A DNA stretch of 64,000 nt from Stropharia rugosoannulata (taxonomy: Eukaryota; Basidiomycota; Agaricomycetes; Agaricales; Strophariaceae), in the NCBI GenBank assembly GCA_028532985.1, contig JANCIK010000011.1, positions 372,001 through 436,000 on the forward strand, written 5' to 3'. The notes below the pieces were generated by a model. It was not told the origin of the DNA and did no database searches. It saw only the letters and a program-made list of their open reading frames with translations. This document shows, in pieces, positions 12,540 through 24,433 of the stretch. Made by a program: the position numbers and the translations under genes. Positions within the stretch are counted from its first letter, which is position 1; each line of letters starts with the position of its first letter.

Positions 12540-12545
12540 CGCCAA
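12540..12545. repeat. Target-site duplication CGCCAA of fold-back element 1
   Basis: CGCCAA lies directly before TATGGCGG at 12,546 and again directly after CCGCCATA at 13,572-13,577. Taking the element ends as ATGG...CCAT would give an 8-base duplication here, but that does not hold for element 2, so 6 bases is the consistent reading. Confidence 0.7.
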
Positions 12546-13571
12546 TATGGCGGTCCATGTGAGGAAATATTCCGCGCGAATATTTTGGGACTTTTCATGT
12601 GCGCGAAAGTTTACACACGCTGCGCGGAATAGTTGAAGCATGCGCGAAAGTTTTCGAGTCTGCGCGGAAAAGCTTAGCATGCGCGAAAAGCAGTTCAAGG
12701 TCAAATCTGACCTGCGCGGATTTTCTACATCCATTTCTGTGTGCGCGGAAATACTGGTACGGTGCGCGGAAAAGTTTGCAAACATGCGCGAAAGTTTTGA
12801 GAATTAAGGTTTACTAGTGTGCCGTGCTGCCGTGCTTAGATAATTGATGTGAACGGCAGAAAACCGGCATGCTGAATGAGAGAATTCACACGGGTTTTCT
12901 TCCATGAAATATCGCCTGCTGTCTGGCTTACTACTGAAGTAGAACACTCTGAAACCGCATATAGATGTTAAGGACGTCAATTATATTGTTGGGAATACAT
13001 TTGATTGCTTGGGTAGAACTGGTAAGACCTGGGTATTGCTTGAATGCCCAAATTCAGATGTAACCACCCCATATCTAAGTATTATTGGGCAAGTACACAA
13101 CATCCCAGTACCAGAATACCTGTGGAAAATCATTATTTGTATTTTAAATTGTATAAATAACACAATACAGCTGGTTTTCATGCATAGTGAAGGAAGTGCA
13201 GGCGGAAGTTCATGGTAGGAAAACCGTGTGAATTCTCTCATTCAGCATGCCGGTTTTCTGCCGTTCACATCAATTATCTAAGCACGGCAGCACGGCACAC
13301 TAGTAAACCTTAATTCTCAAAACTTTCGCGCATGTTTGCAAACTTTTCCGCGCACCGTACCAGTATTTCCGCGCACACAGAAATGGATGTAGAAAATCCG
13401 CGCAGGTCAGATTTGACCTTGAACTGCTTTTCGCGCATGCTAAGCTTTTCCGCGCAGACTCGAAAACTTTCGCGCATGCTTCAACTATTCCGCGCAGCGT
13501 GTGTAAACTTTCGCGCACATGAAAAGTCCCAAAATATTCGCGCGGAATATTTCCTCACATGGACCGCCATA
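12546..13571. mobile_element. Fold-back element FB-1 with ~375-base inverted arms
   Basis: The left arm (12,546 to ~12,925) and right arm (~13,195-13,571) are reverse complements with few mismatches, and both end TATGGCGGTCCATGTG. The arms carry about nine copies of TGCGCGRAA spaced 20-30 bases apart (from 12,600 to 12,785), mirrored in the other arm. The ~270-base centre has no recognisable gene. A 6-base duplication CGCCAA flanks it. This is a non-autonomous DNA element; the long arms with repeated subterminal motifs look like multiple transposase-binding sites. The superfamily is uncertain. Confidence 0.85.
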
Positions 13572-13705
13572 CGCCAATGCTTCCTTTCGTGGTTCATATT
13601 AACTTTTAGGGTCCCCTGCGGTGTTCCATTGAAACAAGACGCACGCCATCTGTATACACCCCAAAATTATTAACGTCCAGGTCCCAGAAGTTTGATGCTC
13701 TGTAC

Positions 13706-14870
13706 TATGGCGGTCCATGTGTACTTTTATTCCGCGCAATTTTTTGAGCAATCTTGTGCCCCGCAGAAAAGTTGAATGCCCCGCGGAAATTATAAACACC
13801 CCGCAGAAAGTTGATGTGCCCCGCAGAAGTTGAAATTCCGCGCGCGCAGAAATTCGGTGTCCGAAATCTGCGCGGGGTGAGTTTTTTGAGTCAAATACAT
13901 GTTTTTTGTCCAAAAGCATGCATAGAAATGCCCGCGCGGAATTTTTACACTGCGCGCAGAAATTTAATGCAAGGTGTGTGTTGCGCGCGCAGAAATTGAG
14001 AAATTGACTTGTATTCACATTTTTGACGTGCCGACGTGCCGGAGCTGGGATTTGATGATGTAAGTGATACGGTCGGCATCACGGAGCTCACACATCGGAC
14101 TCTGAAAATGCGTGTGAAATTGGCCTCCTGGCAGCGAGTGGAGAGCCTACTATACAATTGTCATCCCCTCCTTATAGCTTACAGCAAGCTAATGTATATG
14201 ATTAATAAATCCCTATGTACTTTCTCTGCAAAATGTCCTTTTTACCTTGGTTTAGTAATAGTAAAGATTGGCATCCTAGGGTGCATTTGAATATAACCCA
14301 ACTACAACCACTCAACCAGATGTTATACCTGACTTAGGTAGATAATTCACACATTAAAGGGTCTGGTATATCTTTGAAGTAAGCAAAACGATTACAAGAT
14401 TTTCAATGGCAAGTAGATGGGCGCCATTAATGTCAACCTTACCCTTGCTTTCAAATTTCCACGGTGTTTTTAAAGTCCGAAATGCCAAGCTCCGTGATGC
14501 CGACCGTATCACTTACATCATCAAATCCCAGCTCCGGCACGTCGGCACGTCAAAAATGTGAATACAAGTCAATTTCTCAATTTCTGCGCGAGCAACACAC
14601 ACCTTGCATTAAATTTCTGCGCGCAGTGTAAAAATTCCGCGCGGGCATTTCTATGCATGCTTTTGGACAAAAAACATGTATTTGACTCAAAAAACTCACC
14701 CCGCGCAGATTTCGGACACCGAATTTCTGCGCGCGCGGAATTTCAACTTCTGCGGGGCACATCAACTTTCTGCGGGGTGTTTATAATTTCCGCGGGGCAT
14801 TCAACTTTTCTGCGGGGCACAAGATTGCTCAAAAAATTGCGCGGAATAAAAGTACACATGGACCGCCATA
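13706..14870. mobile_element. Fold-back element FB-2 with ~385-base inverted arms
   Basis: It has the same TATGGCGGTCCATGTG ends as FB-1, but a different arm body. The arms (13,706 to ~14,087 and ~14,490-14,870) are near-perfect reverse complements and carry repeated CCCCGCAGAAA, CCGCGGAAA and GCGCGCAGAAATT words. The duplication CTGTAC is at 13,700-13,705 and 14,871-14,876. The ~400-base centre is AT-rich without a gene. FB-1 and FB-2 share ends, and so presumably a transposase, but not internal sequence. Confidence 0.85.
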
Positions 14871-14989
14871 CTGTACCAGAGTCAAAAATAAGAATTCAGG
14901 CAATGTTTTATTGTGTGTTAATGTATATCTCAGCTACCACTAAAATCCCTGAAGGCAGACAACCCTTGCGTGACTACGCGGTGCCGACA

Positions 14990-15284
14990 AAGTTGTTATA
15001 TAATTTTCCGTCATTGATACGGAAGCCATCCTGGCGTGCACATAGGTGGCGCTCGTCTTCTCCGAATAGAAGACTTACATGAAAGCATGAATCTTTGCAT
15101 CGTGCACCTGAGGTGGACATAATGTACTATCTAAAAAAAGGCTATGTACGTACTCGTGATAAGACAACATCTTGTGATACCGTGATAATTTGCGCTTACG
15201 AACTATAAAAACAGGCTAGTTATCAACATCAGGTTCTGCAGGCTTTCGTTCTACACTAAACTACTACTACCACTGCAACATATC
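14990..15284 (+). promoter_or_regulatory. Promoter region of the small-protein gene, with TATA box
   Basis: A clear CTATAAAAAC lies at about 15,204, roughly 80 bases before the ATG, a normal distance for a fungal TATA promoter. The same region is duplicated before copy b at 3,290-3,613, where the box has decayed. Confidence 0.6.
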
Positions 15285-15967
15285 ATGTCAACCGAGAACA
15301 TAATCAATCCCGGAGTCTACAAAATCGCCGTGTGGCGCGGCGCTGAAGGCGCTGGCGCACAGTTTTTGACTGTCACAGACGACAATGCCGTCAGTGTGCT
15401 CCCGGCCAACTCTCCAATTGCGAAATACCAGGAGGTAAGTGCAAGCCCGTTGTTACCCCGCCCAGAACCAACCTCGCCTTGAGTATTCATGTGTCTGATC
15501 TAATCTATCAAACAGTGGTCTGTGGAGCGCGGACCAGATGGGAACCTTGGGATCCAGGTCCCTGCGCTTTTGTGGCCGTCGAGTTCGCTTTCCTACAAGG
15601 AACCCGAGGAAGGAGAGAGGATTATCCTGGGTCCACGCATAGACTTCCCTACAACCTTCTGGTGCATCGAGCTCACTCCCGAGAAGCCTTTCCCTAACCC
15701 ATTTATGTATGTCACAACAAATATCAACACATATTGTAGACTCACACTAACGTTCATGCACATGCCGTGTAGTATACGCGTCCCAGACAAAGATCTCATC
15801 ATGGTTGTCTCGCCCATACATATTTTCCCTCCCCAAGTACGTATTGTGGATGTGAAAAAGCAAGCCTGACAGAGACTTATCTGATATGTGTTATACAGCT
15901 CAGACTCGACGCTGCGCCTTTCACCCTCGATAACGCTTGGGCATTTATACCTGTGCGCCGCGACTGA
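15285..15967 (+). CDS. Small cytosolic protein, possibly beta-trefoil protease-inhibitor-like; family copy d
   Basis: Exons 15285-15434, 15516-15706, 15773-15836 and 15899-15967 give an intact protein of 157 residues. It starts MSTENIINPGVYKIAVW and ends NAWAFIPVRRD. There is no signal peptide, membrane span or cysteine-rich region. Repeated hydrophobic strands separated by loops, the early G-V-Y-K-I and the late W-x-F-x-P-V, suggest a beta-trefoil fold as in fungal I66 or mycocypin inhibitors; this is a resemblance, not an alignment. It has the best preserved promoter of the four copies. Alternatives are a lectin-like or unrelated trefoil protein. Confidence 0.75.
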
Positions 15968-17129
15968 GCCAATTTTAATATTGGGCTCACGCGTCAAATT
16001 TCAAGCCAACCAGAAACTTAGGCAGCCCCAACGATTGTGTCAGTTGATTTTTTCGATTTGTCATCGCCCGACATGTACATAAATGGGCTTTAAAATACCA
16101 GTAAATAGTGTCAATCAAATTCTTCAGAAGAGTGGATACCGTAGCCATGACACATCGAGGCTCGAGCGCACCCACCAGAGTGACGGCCCCCCGGGTGCTT
16201 TGCGTACAACAAGGATCATCCATGTACTATTCGCTGCATTTTGTATGTGCGGTCCAGGCCTGAGCTCTGTGTGATTCGATGGGACGGACGTGCACCGGTT
16301 TCTGTGCATTGTGATTCATGCACATGATTCATCTTGCATGCCGAGGCCCGATCCGGATAGTGATCCACACGGGTGGGCGGGCGGCAGGGCGTTGGGAAAG
16401 CAGGAGGCGGGGAGAAACAGGGACTCGTCTCTACCTGCTGGATACGAGACGGTGTATGCAAGTGATATATGGTATTTTTGGTAGCGGGGCATGATCGAGG
16501 GGGTTATTGGGTGCGTGCTCGGGACACAGGGTACAGGAAGGCGAGGAGGGCTCCTATCGACTGTGTACTGGTGCTGGTGAGAAGTTATTCTGACGCAGGC
16601 AAATGGCGGACGTGTGTGTCCAGTGGGCAGATGCACTTGTATTGTGAATATTTGGATCGAAATATGCGTCTCCTCGTCGACCATGACCACGGCGTCCCCC
16701 TTACACAAACCCCATGGCATCATGCTGTCCACGCTTCACCGGTCACCCCCCGCGTGCGCTACGTTCCACAATCTTCTTCAGTGCCCGTGCACACACATCC
16801 CACTAATTCCCACTACTGCCCCTCGCCTCACCACACACCCCACCCATCCTAACCGTCCCCTAATATACCCAACCCTAACTTTCCTGTCACCCAGTATCCG
16901 GCTGGCAGCACCTACCTCCCTCCCATTTCGGACGTCCCGCGCGCCACAGGTCAAGATAAGCAATGGCATGTGCCGTCGCATTCTTGGTGCCCCCCATGCC
17001 CTGCGCACGGGTGGTCTCACGCCGTGCCCCGCCATCGCCCAACGAGTCCCGGCGCGGCGCACGCCATCGCGCTGTCCGTCCGCTGGAACAGTCTGGACTC
17101 GGAAGGGGGTGACGACCTCATGAGACTAG
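15968..17129. other. No gene recognised
   Basis: GC-rich in its second half, with several overlapping open frames of low-complexity Pro/Ser/Arg content on both strands. None resembles a protein family. Confidence 0.4.
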
Positions 17130-17960
17130 TACTTCTTCGCACGGCACGTCCCTCTGTTCTCACGTATCCCTCCGTGTTTCATTCTCGCATATCCCACTCC
17201 TCTCCCTGTCCCTCAGCCGCTCCTCCCGTATCCTCTGCTCTTCCCGTAAGACCTGCTGGCCACTCCCATATTCCATGCTGGCCGCTTCTCCCATCCCCGG
17301 TACTCTAGCCGCCGAGGTACCACCTCCGCCCACGGCCCCCTGCGATATGCGATATGCGATATGCGACGCCTCCGACGCCTCCGCCTTCCCGCTCACAAGT
17401 CTCTGCCCACGTCCTACATCCTGTGTCCTGCACGGCACGGGACTGCACTCCACTGTCCTGCCGTGCACCCTCGCATCAACACTCGCCTGCCCCACTCCCC
17501 ACTCCCCATATAATATATATACACTCCCGACATGGTTCTCATATCTCCCTCGACACGCCCATCTTCTCCCATGTCACCAGACACCGGTCACAATACCTTC
17601 AAGTTACAAGTCAGATTACCCTGTCACTTATGTATAATATCAGAATACGCTGCGCCCAACCCAGACGCCGCACGCACAGGCCACGGCGTCGTGCACGCCA
17701 CCCGCACCCCGTCTGCCTCCGTGTATCACCCACACGCCACACACCGGCTCCAGTCTCGTAGTATAAGCCACATACTACCACCTACTAATGTCAGTCGCTC
17801 TATACAGCAAACAACGAACATACGCACCGCCACACATCCCCTCGCTCTCGCATATCAGCGCATATCCCGCCCAACATTATTGCATAATTCCCTACCCTTC
17901 CCTCCCCCGTGGCTGTCCCCTCTGGCTGCTTCTGCCCTATCCCCTGCGCTCTACGCTCGA
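17130..17960. repeat. Degenerate relative of repeat R1
   Basis: The C/T-rich ladder (CTCTTCCCGTAAGACCTGCTGG, CCATGCTGGCCGCTTCTCC, GCCGAGGTACCACC) follows the same order as R1 at 5,220-5,330 and 11,590-11,690, but with many changes. A simple GCGATATGCGATATGCGATATGCGA run lies at ~17,342. It precedes decayed PPR copy 2, as R1 copy a precedes copy 1. Confidence 0.4.
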
Positions 17961-18029
17961 GAAGTACGACCTCGATAGGGTGGATGATCCAGTGAGAAAA
18001 TACTGCGTCTGAGAGGATTGCGTTTCAAG

Positions 18030-19915
18030 GGATGTGAGAGGATTAACCCGCATCTTGCTCCCCATCCCACGGCACCGGTTCTCCTCAGTCCGCTCCTTGC
18101 TAGTTTCACCACAACCCCCCTTAGCAGCGCACGCATACAGCATCTCCACAACCGGTGCCTGCATACTGCATACCCACCTCTGGCTACAGCACCAGCACCA
18201 GCGTCATGCCCGAGACACTATTACTCAGCTGCACCCCCGAGCAGCGCATAAGCATCGACGCGAGGAAGAGCAGGATATCGGGGACACGGGCGGTGGAAGA
18301 GAGGGCGTTGTATGCGAGGCAGGTCCGGGAGGTGGGGCGAGGGTCGGATAGAACGTCTGTGGGGAGGTTGGAGGTCCCGAGGAAGTAAGCGATGCCGGAG
18401 ATACGCCCGGGCTGAGATCAGTGGGTTCCCCAGAGCTGCCACTTGGGGGAGGTGAAGGGGCGAGTGGAACGGAAGGGGACGCAGTGGGACGTAACAAGAC
18501 ACCATCCTGCGGAGTGAACACGTACGGCCGGGGGGAGCGGAAGACGCTGCGCGCTTCGGCATCCCATGCATCGCGCACAGCAGCGGCGGGGGAGACGATC
18601 ATTCCTTCCTTCTTTCCCCAATACCCCTTTCTCCGCGCGCGAACTGCTTGAATGATACGAGGAGCTCATGATATGGGACCGTGGTAAGCTGGATGCGCGG
18701 TAGGGAATGCGGGGAGAGGGGAAAGCGGGGAGATTGGGCGGGGGGAGTCCATCAGCAAGTTTGGGGAAAAGAATGAAGTACAGGAAGAGGGAGAGGCGCA
18801 TGCTGACAACGATGACGGGGAGAACGCTGAGGAGGCGGGTGAGAGCTGGGGTAAATGTGGCGAGGGGGAACGTGAAGTCGGAAGAGGAGAAGAGAGGGGG
18901 AGGGTCCCCACACTCGCGTCGTCTCGTAAATCGGGCCGCCACGCCCAGAAGTCCAGCGTCCAGAGTGTATCGAGGGAGCGTCCAGAGCGCATAAGGGCTT
19001 GTAGCCCTGGAGTCAGCGCGGCGCTGTCCACAACCATGCGCCTTCCTGGAGCACGGGCCCACGCGGGCGGCATGCTGAGGAAGTCCTCTGAGCTTCCGCT
19101 GGTCGCCGACTTTCGAGGTCGAGTTCGTACGCGCTTCCTAGATCGCACCGTTGCGTGCGAAGACACGATGGGATCCCTTGGGCCTCAAGGTGTTCTGCGG
19201 CGGGCGGGTAAGGCTCGCGAGCCATACATGTCAGAAGGTGCCTCCGGTGACAAAACGGCCCGCGAGCAGAGCGCAGTACGTCGCCAAGCGAAAAGTAACC
19301 TGGCGTGTGTCCATGGCCGCGAGTATACGGACAACGAGAGTGCCAATGACCACAGTACGCAGTGAGGCGCGCGAGCGGACTTCGAGGAAAAGGTAGAAAG
19401 CGGTTTCCTGCGATGCCGTGAGAATGGGCGAGATAACGAAGGTATCGGTGGACCCGACGAGGTTGTGCCGCGCAAGCTGATACGCAGAAAGTACGAGCAG
19501 GGGCGCGTACAGTGCCTCCGGCACGGAGAGATGCGCATGAAGGAGAGAGGGGAGGACATTGCTGGCGCGGTCAGCAGTGCAGACTTTGTAGGGGACGATG
19601 AAGAGGAGTACCCAGGGCGGCATACGCGTGCCGTCCTCGGCCTGGGCGACTGTTTGCTGGATGATGTGTTGGGCGAGGCTGGGCTGCCAGCAGATGTACC
19701 CGTCGAGGGGAACTGCCGGCCTCGGCGAGGGCAGCGTTGAGGTTCAGCCGGTCGGCAGGGGACTTGAGGGTGTTAAGCAGGAGCGACACGGGGGCCTTGA
19801 AGTCACGGTAGAGAACATCTAGGTGGTGCGGTGCGGCGAGCGGGCGACTGCGGGCACTGGTCGCGAACGAGCGGGCGACGTGACAGATGCGATGCATCAG
19901 CCGCAACGACCCGCG
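18030..19915 (-). pseudogene. Decayed PPR-like gene, copy 2
   Basis: On the minus strand this is closely similar to copy 3 (26,100-28,715) and less so to copy 1. The 5' block (LMHRICHVARSFATSARSRP) starts near 19,900 and several frame changes follow. Relative to copy 3 it lacks about 490 bases: in copy 3 this extra segment spans ~26,985-27,475, while here the flanks join at ~18,633. The missing part encodes a PPR-like helical block in copy 3. It cannot make a full protein. Confidence 0.5.
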
Positions 19916-20640
19916 ACAAATCCAGCCACAGCCAATACACGGACAAACAGACCTCGGACTTTGGCTCATCTTGGCATAAAAGGCCCGTGCGCAGAGAAGG
20001 TGTGCTAAAGGTATGTCCATGACACTTCGTAGAGGTATTTTAATACAGTGTTAGGAGCGCGAATCGTCTGTCCATTGTTGAAACAGGCCTTCTCGCAAAT
20101 CAAGGCGTGGAGCGCAACAGGCAGGATGTCCGACGGACCGACAAAGACAAGTATTAGGTGATTGCTTGTTCAACACGCTGCAAGCAATCACAGTCAAACA
20201 TTGCAGCCAAACAACGTAATTCAATTCCCCACATCCCTCCAGCTCAGCATAACCATCTCTCATGTACCCACCTGACAGCCAATCGCCGGTCCCGCAAATA
20301 CACGGCACACACAATCTACCTTCTCGTCAGGCGGCGCACAGCAGCGCTGCTTCGCTCCCAGCACCCACTCCTGCGTTGATTACCATACACGGGTAGTAGC
20401 GCCGTGCTCTCGTGCTCACAGCCTGAGCGTTGATACGCTGAAGCTCTCTATGAGTTTGTATGCGTGCCAGGCTGTTCCACACGGCTTCCAACCAACTCAA
20501 AACAACGAGGGAATACATATATATGTCATTTTTTTCCAAGTCATAATTCATAGGGCTCAGTAGCTGTTGAATTTAAGTCCAATTTGTTTAATCTGAACGA
20601 GACACATTCACTATTGACAACTAAGGACTGATTCACGGAT
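19916..20640. other. No gene recognised
   Basis: Intergenic sequence without recognisable coding content. Confidence 0.4.
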
Positions 20641-20649
20641 GATTATAAA

Positions 20650-20790
20650 CTTGCACAGATGCATCACATGCAGATCATTACTACTTTGCACCAACCTCGT
20701 CACAGTTTGCACGGACGCATGCCCAATTTGCACGGACGTTTACACAACTTGCACGGACGTTGCACAGACGCACAGACGTGCCACGCACAT
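20650..20790. repeat. Short tandem array of TTGCACGGACG
   Basis: TTTGCACGGACGCATGCCCAA, TTTGCACGGACGTTTACACAA and TTGCACGGACGTTGCACAGACG follow one another with a ~21-base period. A diverged TTGCACAGATGC lies before and ACAGACGTGCC after. The layout recalls the motif arrays in the arms of the fold-back elements, but no inverted partner was found. Confidence 0.55.
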
Positions 20791-21341
20791 GCCACGGACT
20801 TTTAATGGTGCCCCAACATATGTACTGTACATAATAGCTCACGGTGACTGATGGAACATCCGGCCTACTTATAAATATCCATCAGTCTGCCACGTTGTTT
20901 ACCTTATTATAATCCCATACCTGCCCCACCTTCCGTGACCCGTGGATACCGGTTGCGAGTGGAGTAACACGGGGCCGTGCAGACACTGCCGAGGACGGAG
21001 ATTCCCATCGTCACAAGTCTTAGATACAGCGTACGATTTGGTATTTTGTACAAAGGTAGAGGAGAAAGACGTTTAGCCAAACTAGGTTAACATTGTAGCG
21101 TCCCGAGACAGTTTGTATTATTACTAACAAATCAATAGTTGAATTTGAAACATGATGAGAACTTCATTGTTCGTGATAGCTGTTAAGGGAAAGTCAATGG
21201 AGATGAAATTATCAAGCTTCGAATCCACTTGGTCACAGAACCCGGTGATGTTTTCTATAAAAGTTGCATATGATGCAATTTATATGCCTTCTCAATCTAT
21301 ATAACTGTACCATATGCTTGCAGTATCCAACCGACCAAGCG
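20791..21341. other. Upstream region; no gene recognised
   Basis: AT-rich sequence before the membrane-protein gene. No strong TATA box could be fixed. Confidence 0.35.
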
Positions 21342-22611
21342 ATGTCTTCTTCAAGCAATCCTGGATCTCCCCCACCTTCTTTGGACGATAGCGTGGTGGC
21401 CTCGGCTTTTAATTCCTCTTTGATGGATATAATGTTATTCGGTGTGTCCTATTAACACGCAAGTGTCGATCTTGTATTGTGCGAGATAACTAAAATATTT
21501 CAATTGGATATTCAGGGATGTATTCCATGATTTACATATATACCATGCATTTATACGGTGAGACTTTAAGTTTCCTTGCACAATCAGTATCTAAGGGGTA
21601 GTTAGTAAATAGAAAAGGTATATCTAAGGGAAACATAGCCGTACTCGCAGTAGTCACCGCATTATTTCTTATCAACATGGCAGTAACTATTATTGTTTGG
21701 ATAACGACCCGGGAGGCATCGGAGGGACGAAATCCTCAACCTATTGGTGTTTTTTTATCCTTGTATGGTGTTGCAACCAACTGGGATATGCTACTATCCA
21801 TGTGTTGTAACCTGGTGCTTATATCACTTGCAGACGGACTCTTGGTACGAGGTTTATGATTTCCGAAGTAGTCCCTGCTCATAAATACAGATATGGCGCT
21901 GTTACCATGTTTGGGGAGAGTCCATTTACACTATTTTGTTGCCTATTGCATTTCTCCTTGCGGAAATTGGTAAGTATTTTTTTTATCCGTGACAAGCCTT
22001 CTGATAACACTAGGCACAGTACTCTACCTTTGCTCCATAATCATCTCGTATACTCAAAATTATAATCCCCCGATGCCCTTGTTGTTTATACTTAACCGTA
22101 TTACGTCTGCGGTTATACTTTTATCGCTTGGGTCCACCCTGCTTACTACCTCGTTGATTGGATATCGCATTTACTCCGTGGCGCGAAGCAGTAACTCAAA
22201 CATGCGGACACGTCATTTTTCCGTCATTATCGATGCTATTTTTCAGTCAGCCGCGGCATACACTGTCATTTCATTGGTTCTAGCAACTGAGGGATTGTCT
22301 CCTTTCCATACTCCTGAACCGAATCTTTTTAATGTGCAGCAATATACATCCGGTCTGTTCATGAAAATTGCAGTATGTGTTTTTTTTAATATATTACAAA
22401 ATTAGTGGATATGAGTATTGATTAGTAATCTTAGGGAGCTGCACCAACAGTAATGGTCGCCCGAGTAGCACTTGCCGCTAAGCAATCAGAAGTATCGGCC
22501 ATAGCACACATCAGCGAATTGGAGTTCAATCAGAGACGCTCAGAACTGACGTCTCAGCTGAATTACGGTGATGTGATCGAGCACAGAGACGTAGAGAAAT
22601 GTTACGATTAG
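21342..22611 (+). CDS. Multi-pass membrane protein of unknown function
   Basis: Exons 21342-21441, 21516-21557, 21651-21844, 21891-21969, 22014-22372 and 22435-22611 are phase-consistent and give about 316 residues. The start MSSSSNPGSPPPSLDDSVV is a hydrophilic tail. About seven hydrophobic stretches follow, with a D-G-L-L-I-W-R-C-Y block at the end of the third helix and G-E-S-I-Y-T starting the fourth. A ~60-residue cytosolic tail ends EHRDVEKCYD. This order (short N-tail, 7 helices, D-x-x-L-I-x-R-C, Ser/Thr tail) is common in an abundant family of uncharacterised seven-helix proteins of mushroom fungi. The intact frame suggests a working gene. Role and ligand are unknown. Confidence 0.8.
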
Positions 22612-23229
22612 CTGTGCATTCATTTGAGATTGCTTTATAATACAAAAATAAGCAGGGTTGTACTATCATGTTTATCGTGTTCTCTCCACCTACCGGTGCC
22701 TCAATGGGCGATAGTTCAGATCTCTGACCCCACAATAACATGAAACGGGAGTGCATTGACCCATGTTCGCAAAGGCCATTGATGATTTATGAACGGAGTG
22801 GAGAGGCGATCTGCGGAGTGCTGATATTTATATATATACCGCTCCCGCGCGACACAAACTGAGGGAACATTTCTTCTTCACCATCTCCTGGGAATTTCTA
22901 TTTTGTTTAGATCGAGAGTACATTGTTTTGGGCATGGTTACAATACATCCGCACTTTCTTCTCACTAAAAATAACATAATACATCGTCATTAATGTTATG
23001 TAAAAGTGTATAAGCAATGTTTTTGCTTCCTATTTTGTTGTTATGATCACATTAAAACAGCTAAAATCACTTGTACTTAGAACAGCATGCATTGAAGCTA
23101 TATATCTGTCTCTTAAAATTAAATAGATTGTAGTCCCCTCCTGGTACATTGAAAGGGTATTAACAATGATTCATCGTGTTGCTTCTATCGATAATATGTG
23201 TTTAAACACCGGATTTGATCTCTCTAGAC
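22612..23229. other. No gene recognised
   Basis: AT-rich 3' flank of the membrane-protein gene. No coding or repeat structure was seen. Confidence 0.45.
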
Positions 23230-23500
23230 TTTATTCAGATTCTATATATGCCGAATGGAGTGAATCAAGAAATGTCCTACAAGTTTGAGACGCGCGCGCA
23301 GCCCCATCAAAGTGTGGCGCGCGTGGGAATACTTGTGCAAAAACCGCATCATAGATGGTGTTGCAGTGCAGCCGGCTGGCAGGGGTCTTAAGAAGGTGCC
23401 AAAAGGGTACCTGATACGCCCAACTTCTCCACTTTCCCACCATGCCTGATGTACTTGACCACGGCAATCCACCCCAATATCTCTTATAAAGACGTAGATG
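23230..23500 (-). pseudogene. Short relic of the PPR-like gene
   Basis: In the minus frame, VPFWHLLKTPASRLHCN matches the PPR copies' APVWRLLDTLKSPAGRLHLN. The DNA shares GCCGGCTGGCAGGGGTCTT with GCCGGCCGGCAGGGGACTT of copy 1. The surrounding 145-residue frame has no other match. This looks like a fourth, much older fragment of the same gene. Confidence 0.4.
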
Positions 23501-24433
23501 GCCACGTATTCTTCCATTTACATTCAAGCTTTCTATGGAAACATCACCAGAACTACGGAGAAAGAATTGACGAATAAAAAGAAAGGGAGTATGTAATGGC
23601 CGTGGAGAGTGAAATGCAGCCATCAGAGCGGTGTGGCGTCGGTCGCGAGGCCTTGTGTTGGAGGACATACTGCCGATAAATTAATTTTAATGAGACGGAA
23701 TGCCGGTTTCAGGAAGAGTGTCTATTCCTGTAGATCAAATGTATCAAACGACCTCTGGAAATGATGAACATACATTAATATGCATCCGAACTACTATATG
23801 TCTTTCTACGGGATTGCCAAAACCATCCACCGATTAATACAGAAAGACAGAGTAAGAAATGACAATTAACGCTATATACTATTACATTAGTGTGTACTGC
23901 ACATGAGCATTTCGCAATAGCAACTCAGTACAGATGTGTGTAGTCCACGGGTTGTTTGTTTGACATGGAGTCTTTCTCGAAGAATTTTGGTACCCTGTTT
24001 CCCGTCCGCTGTCGATCGTTATCACTCTAAGCATAACATGGATCTTTATTCGTAGTGGAGATTCTACAGTAAACATCCACCATCTGACCATGGCATTTAA
24101 AGACTTTATGAATGAATGAAACTATGCTTCTCAAGGAGACTCCATTCTTAGCACCACTCCACAATGCTTATAAATAGCTCAACATTCAGTTGTCCAGCGA
24201 CATCACTCGCGCACCCAAATATAGTGCTACGGCTACTATAATCATACAAGATGTGTACCAGGAGTATCACCGCAAGTCTGTCCCATGACTATACTCTTTA
24301 CTCATACCTCTGTGGGGAAATGCTTGTTTTAAAAGCCATATAAAGGGGATCATAACCTATAGTTTATGGGTCAGTTCCAGCAAACCGGCCACTGTGTGAA
24401 CTAACATTTCAACCTCAGTAGTGCATACATAGA
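23501..24433. other. No gene recognised; end holds promoter of the secreted-protein gene
   Basis: No coding frame was supported. The last ~100 bases are the likely leader of the gene at 24,434. Confidence 0.4.

Noticed and set aside
12599..13518. Identical 72-residue frames on opposite strands in FB-1 (and similar pairs in FB-2 and in the 38.5-38.96 kb palindrome)
   Set aside because: They are a consequence of inverted-repeat symmetry and are Cys/Arg/Ala patterns created by the repeated CpG words, not genes.
12540..13577. 8-base target duplication ACGCCAAT suggesting a hAT-type element
   Set aside because: It depends on the neighbouring bases of FB-1 by chance. FB-2 supports only 6 bases with TATGG...CCATA ends.
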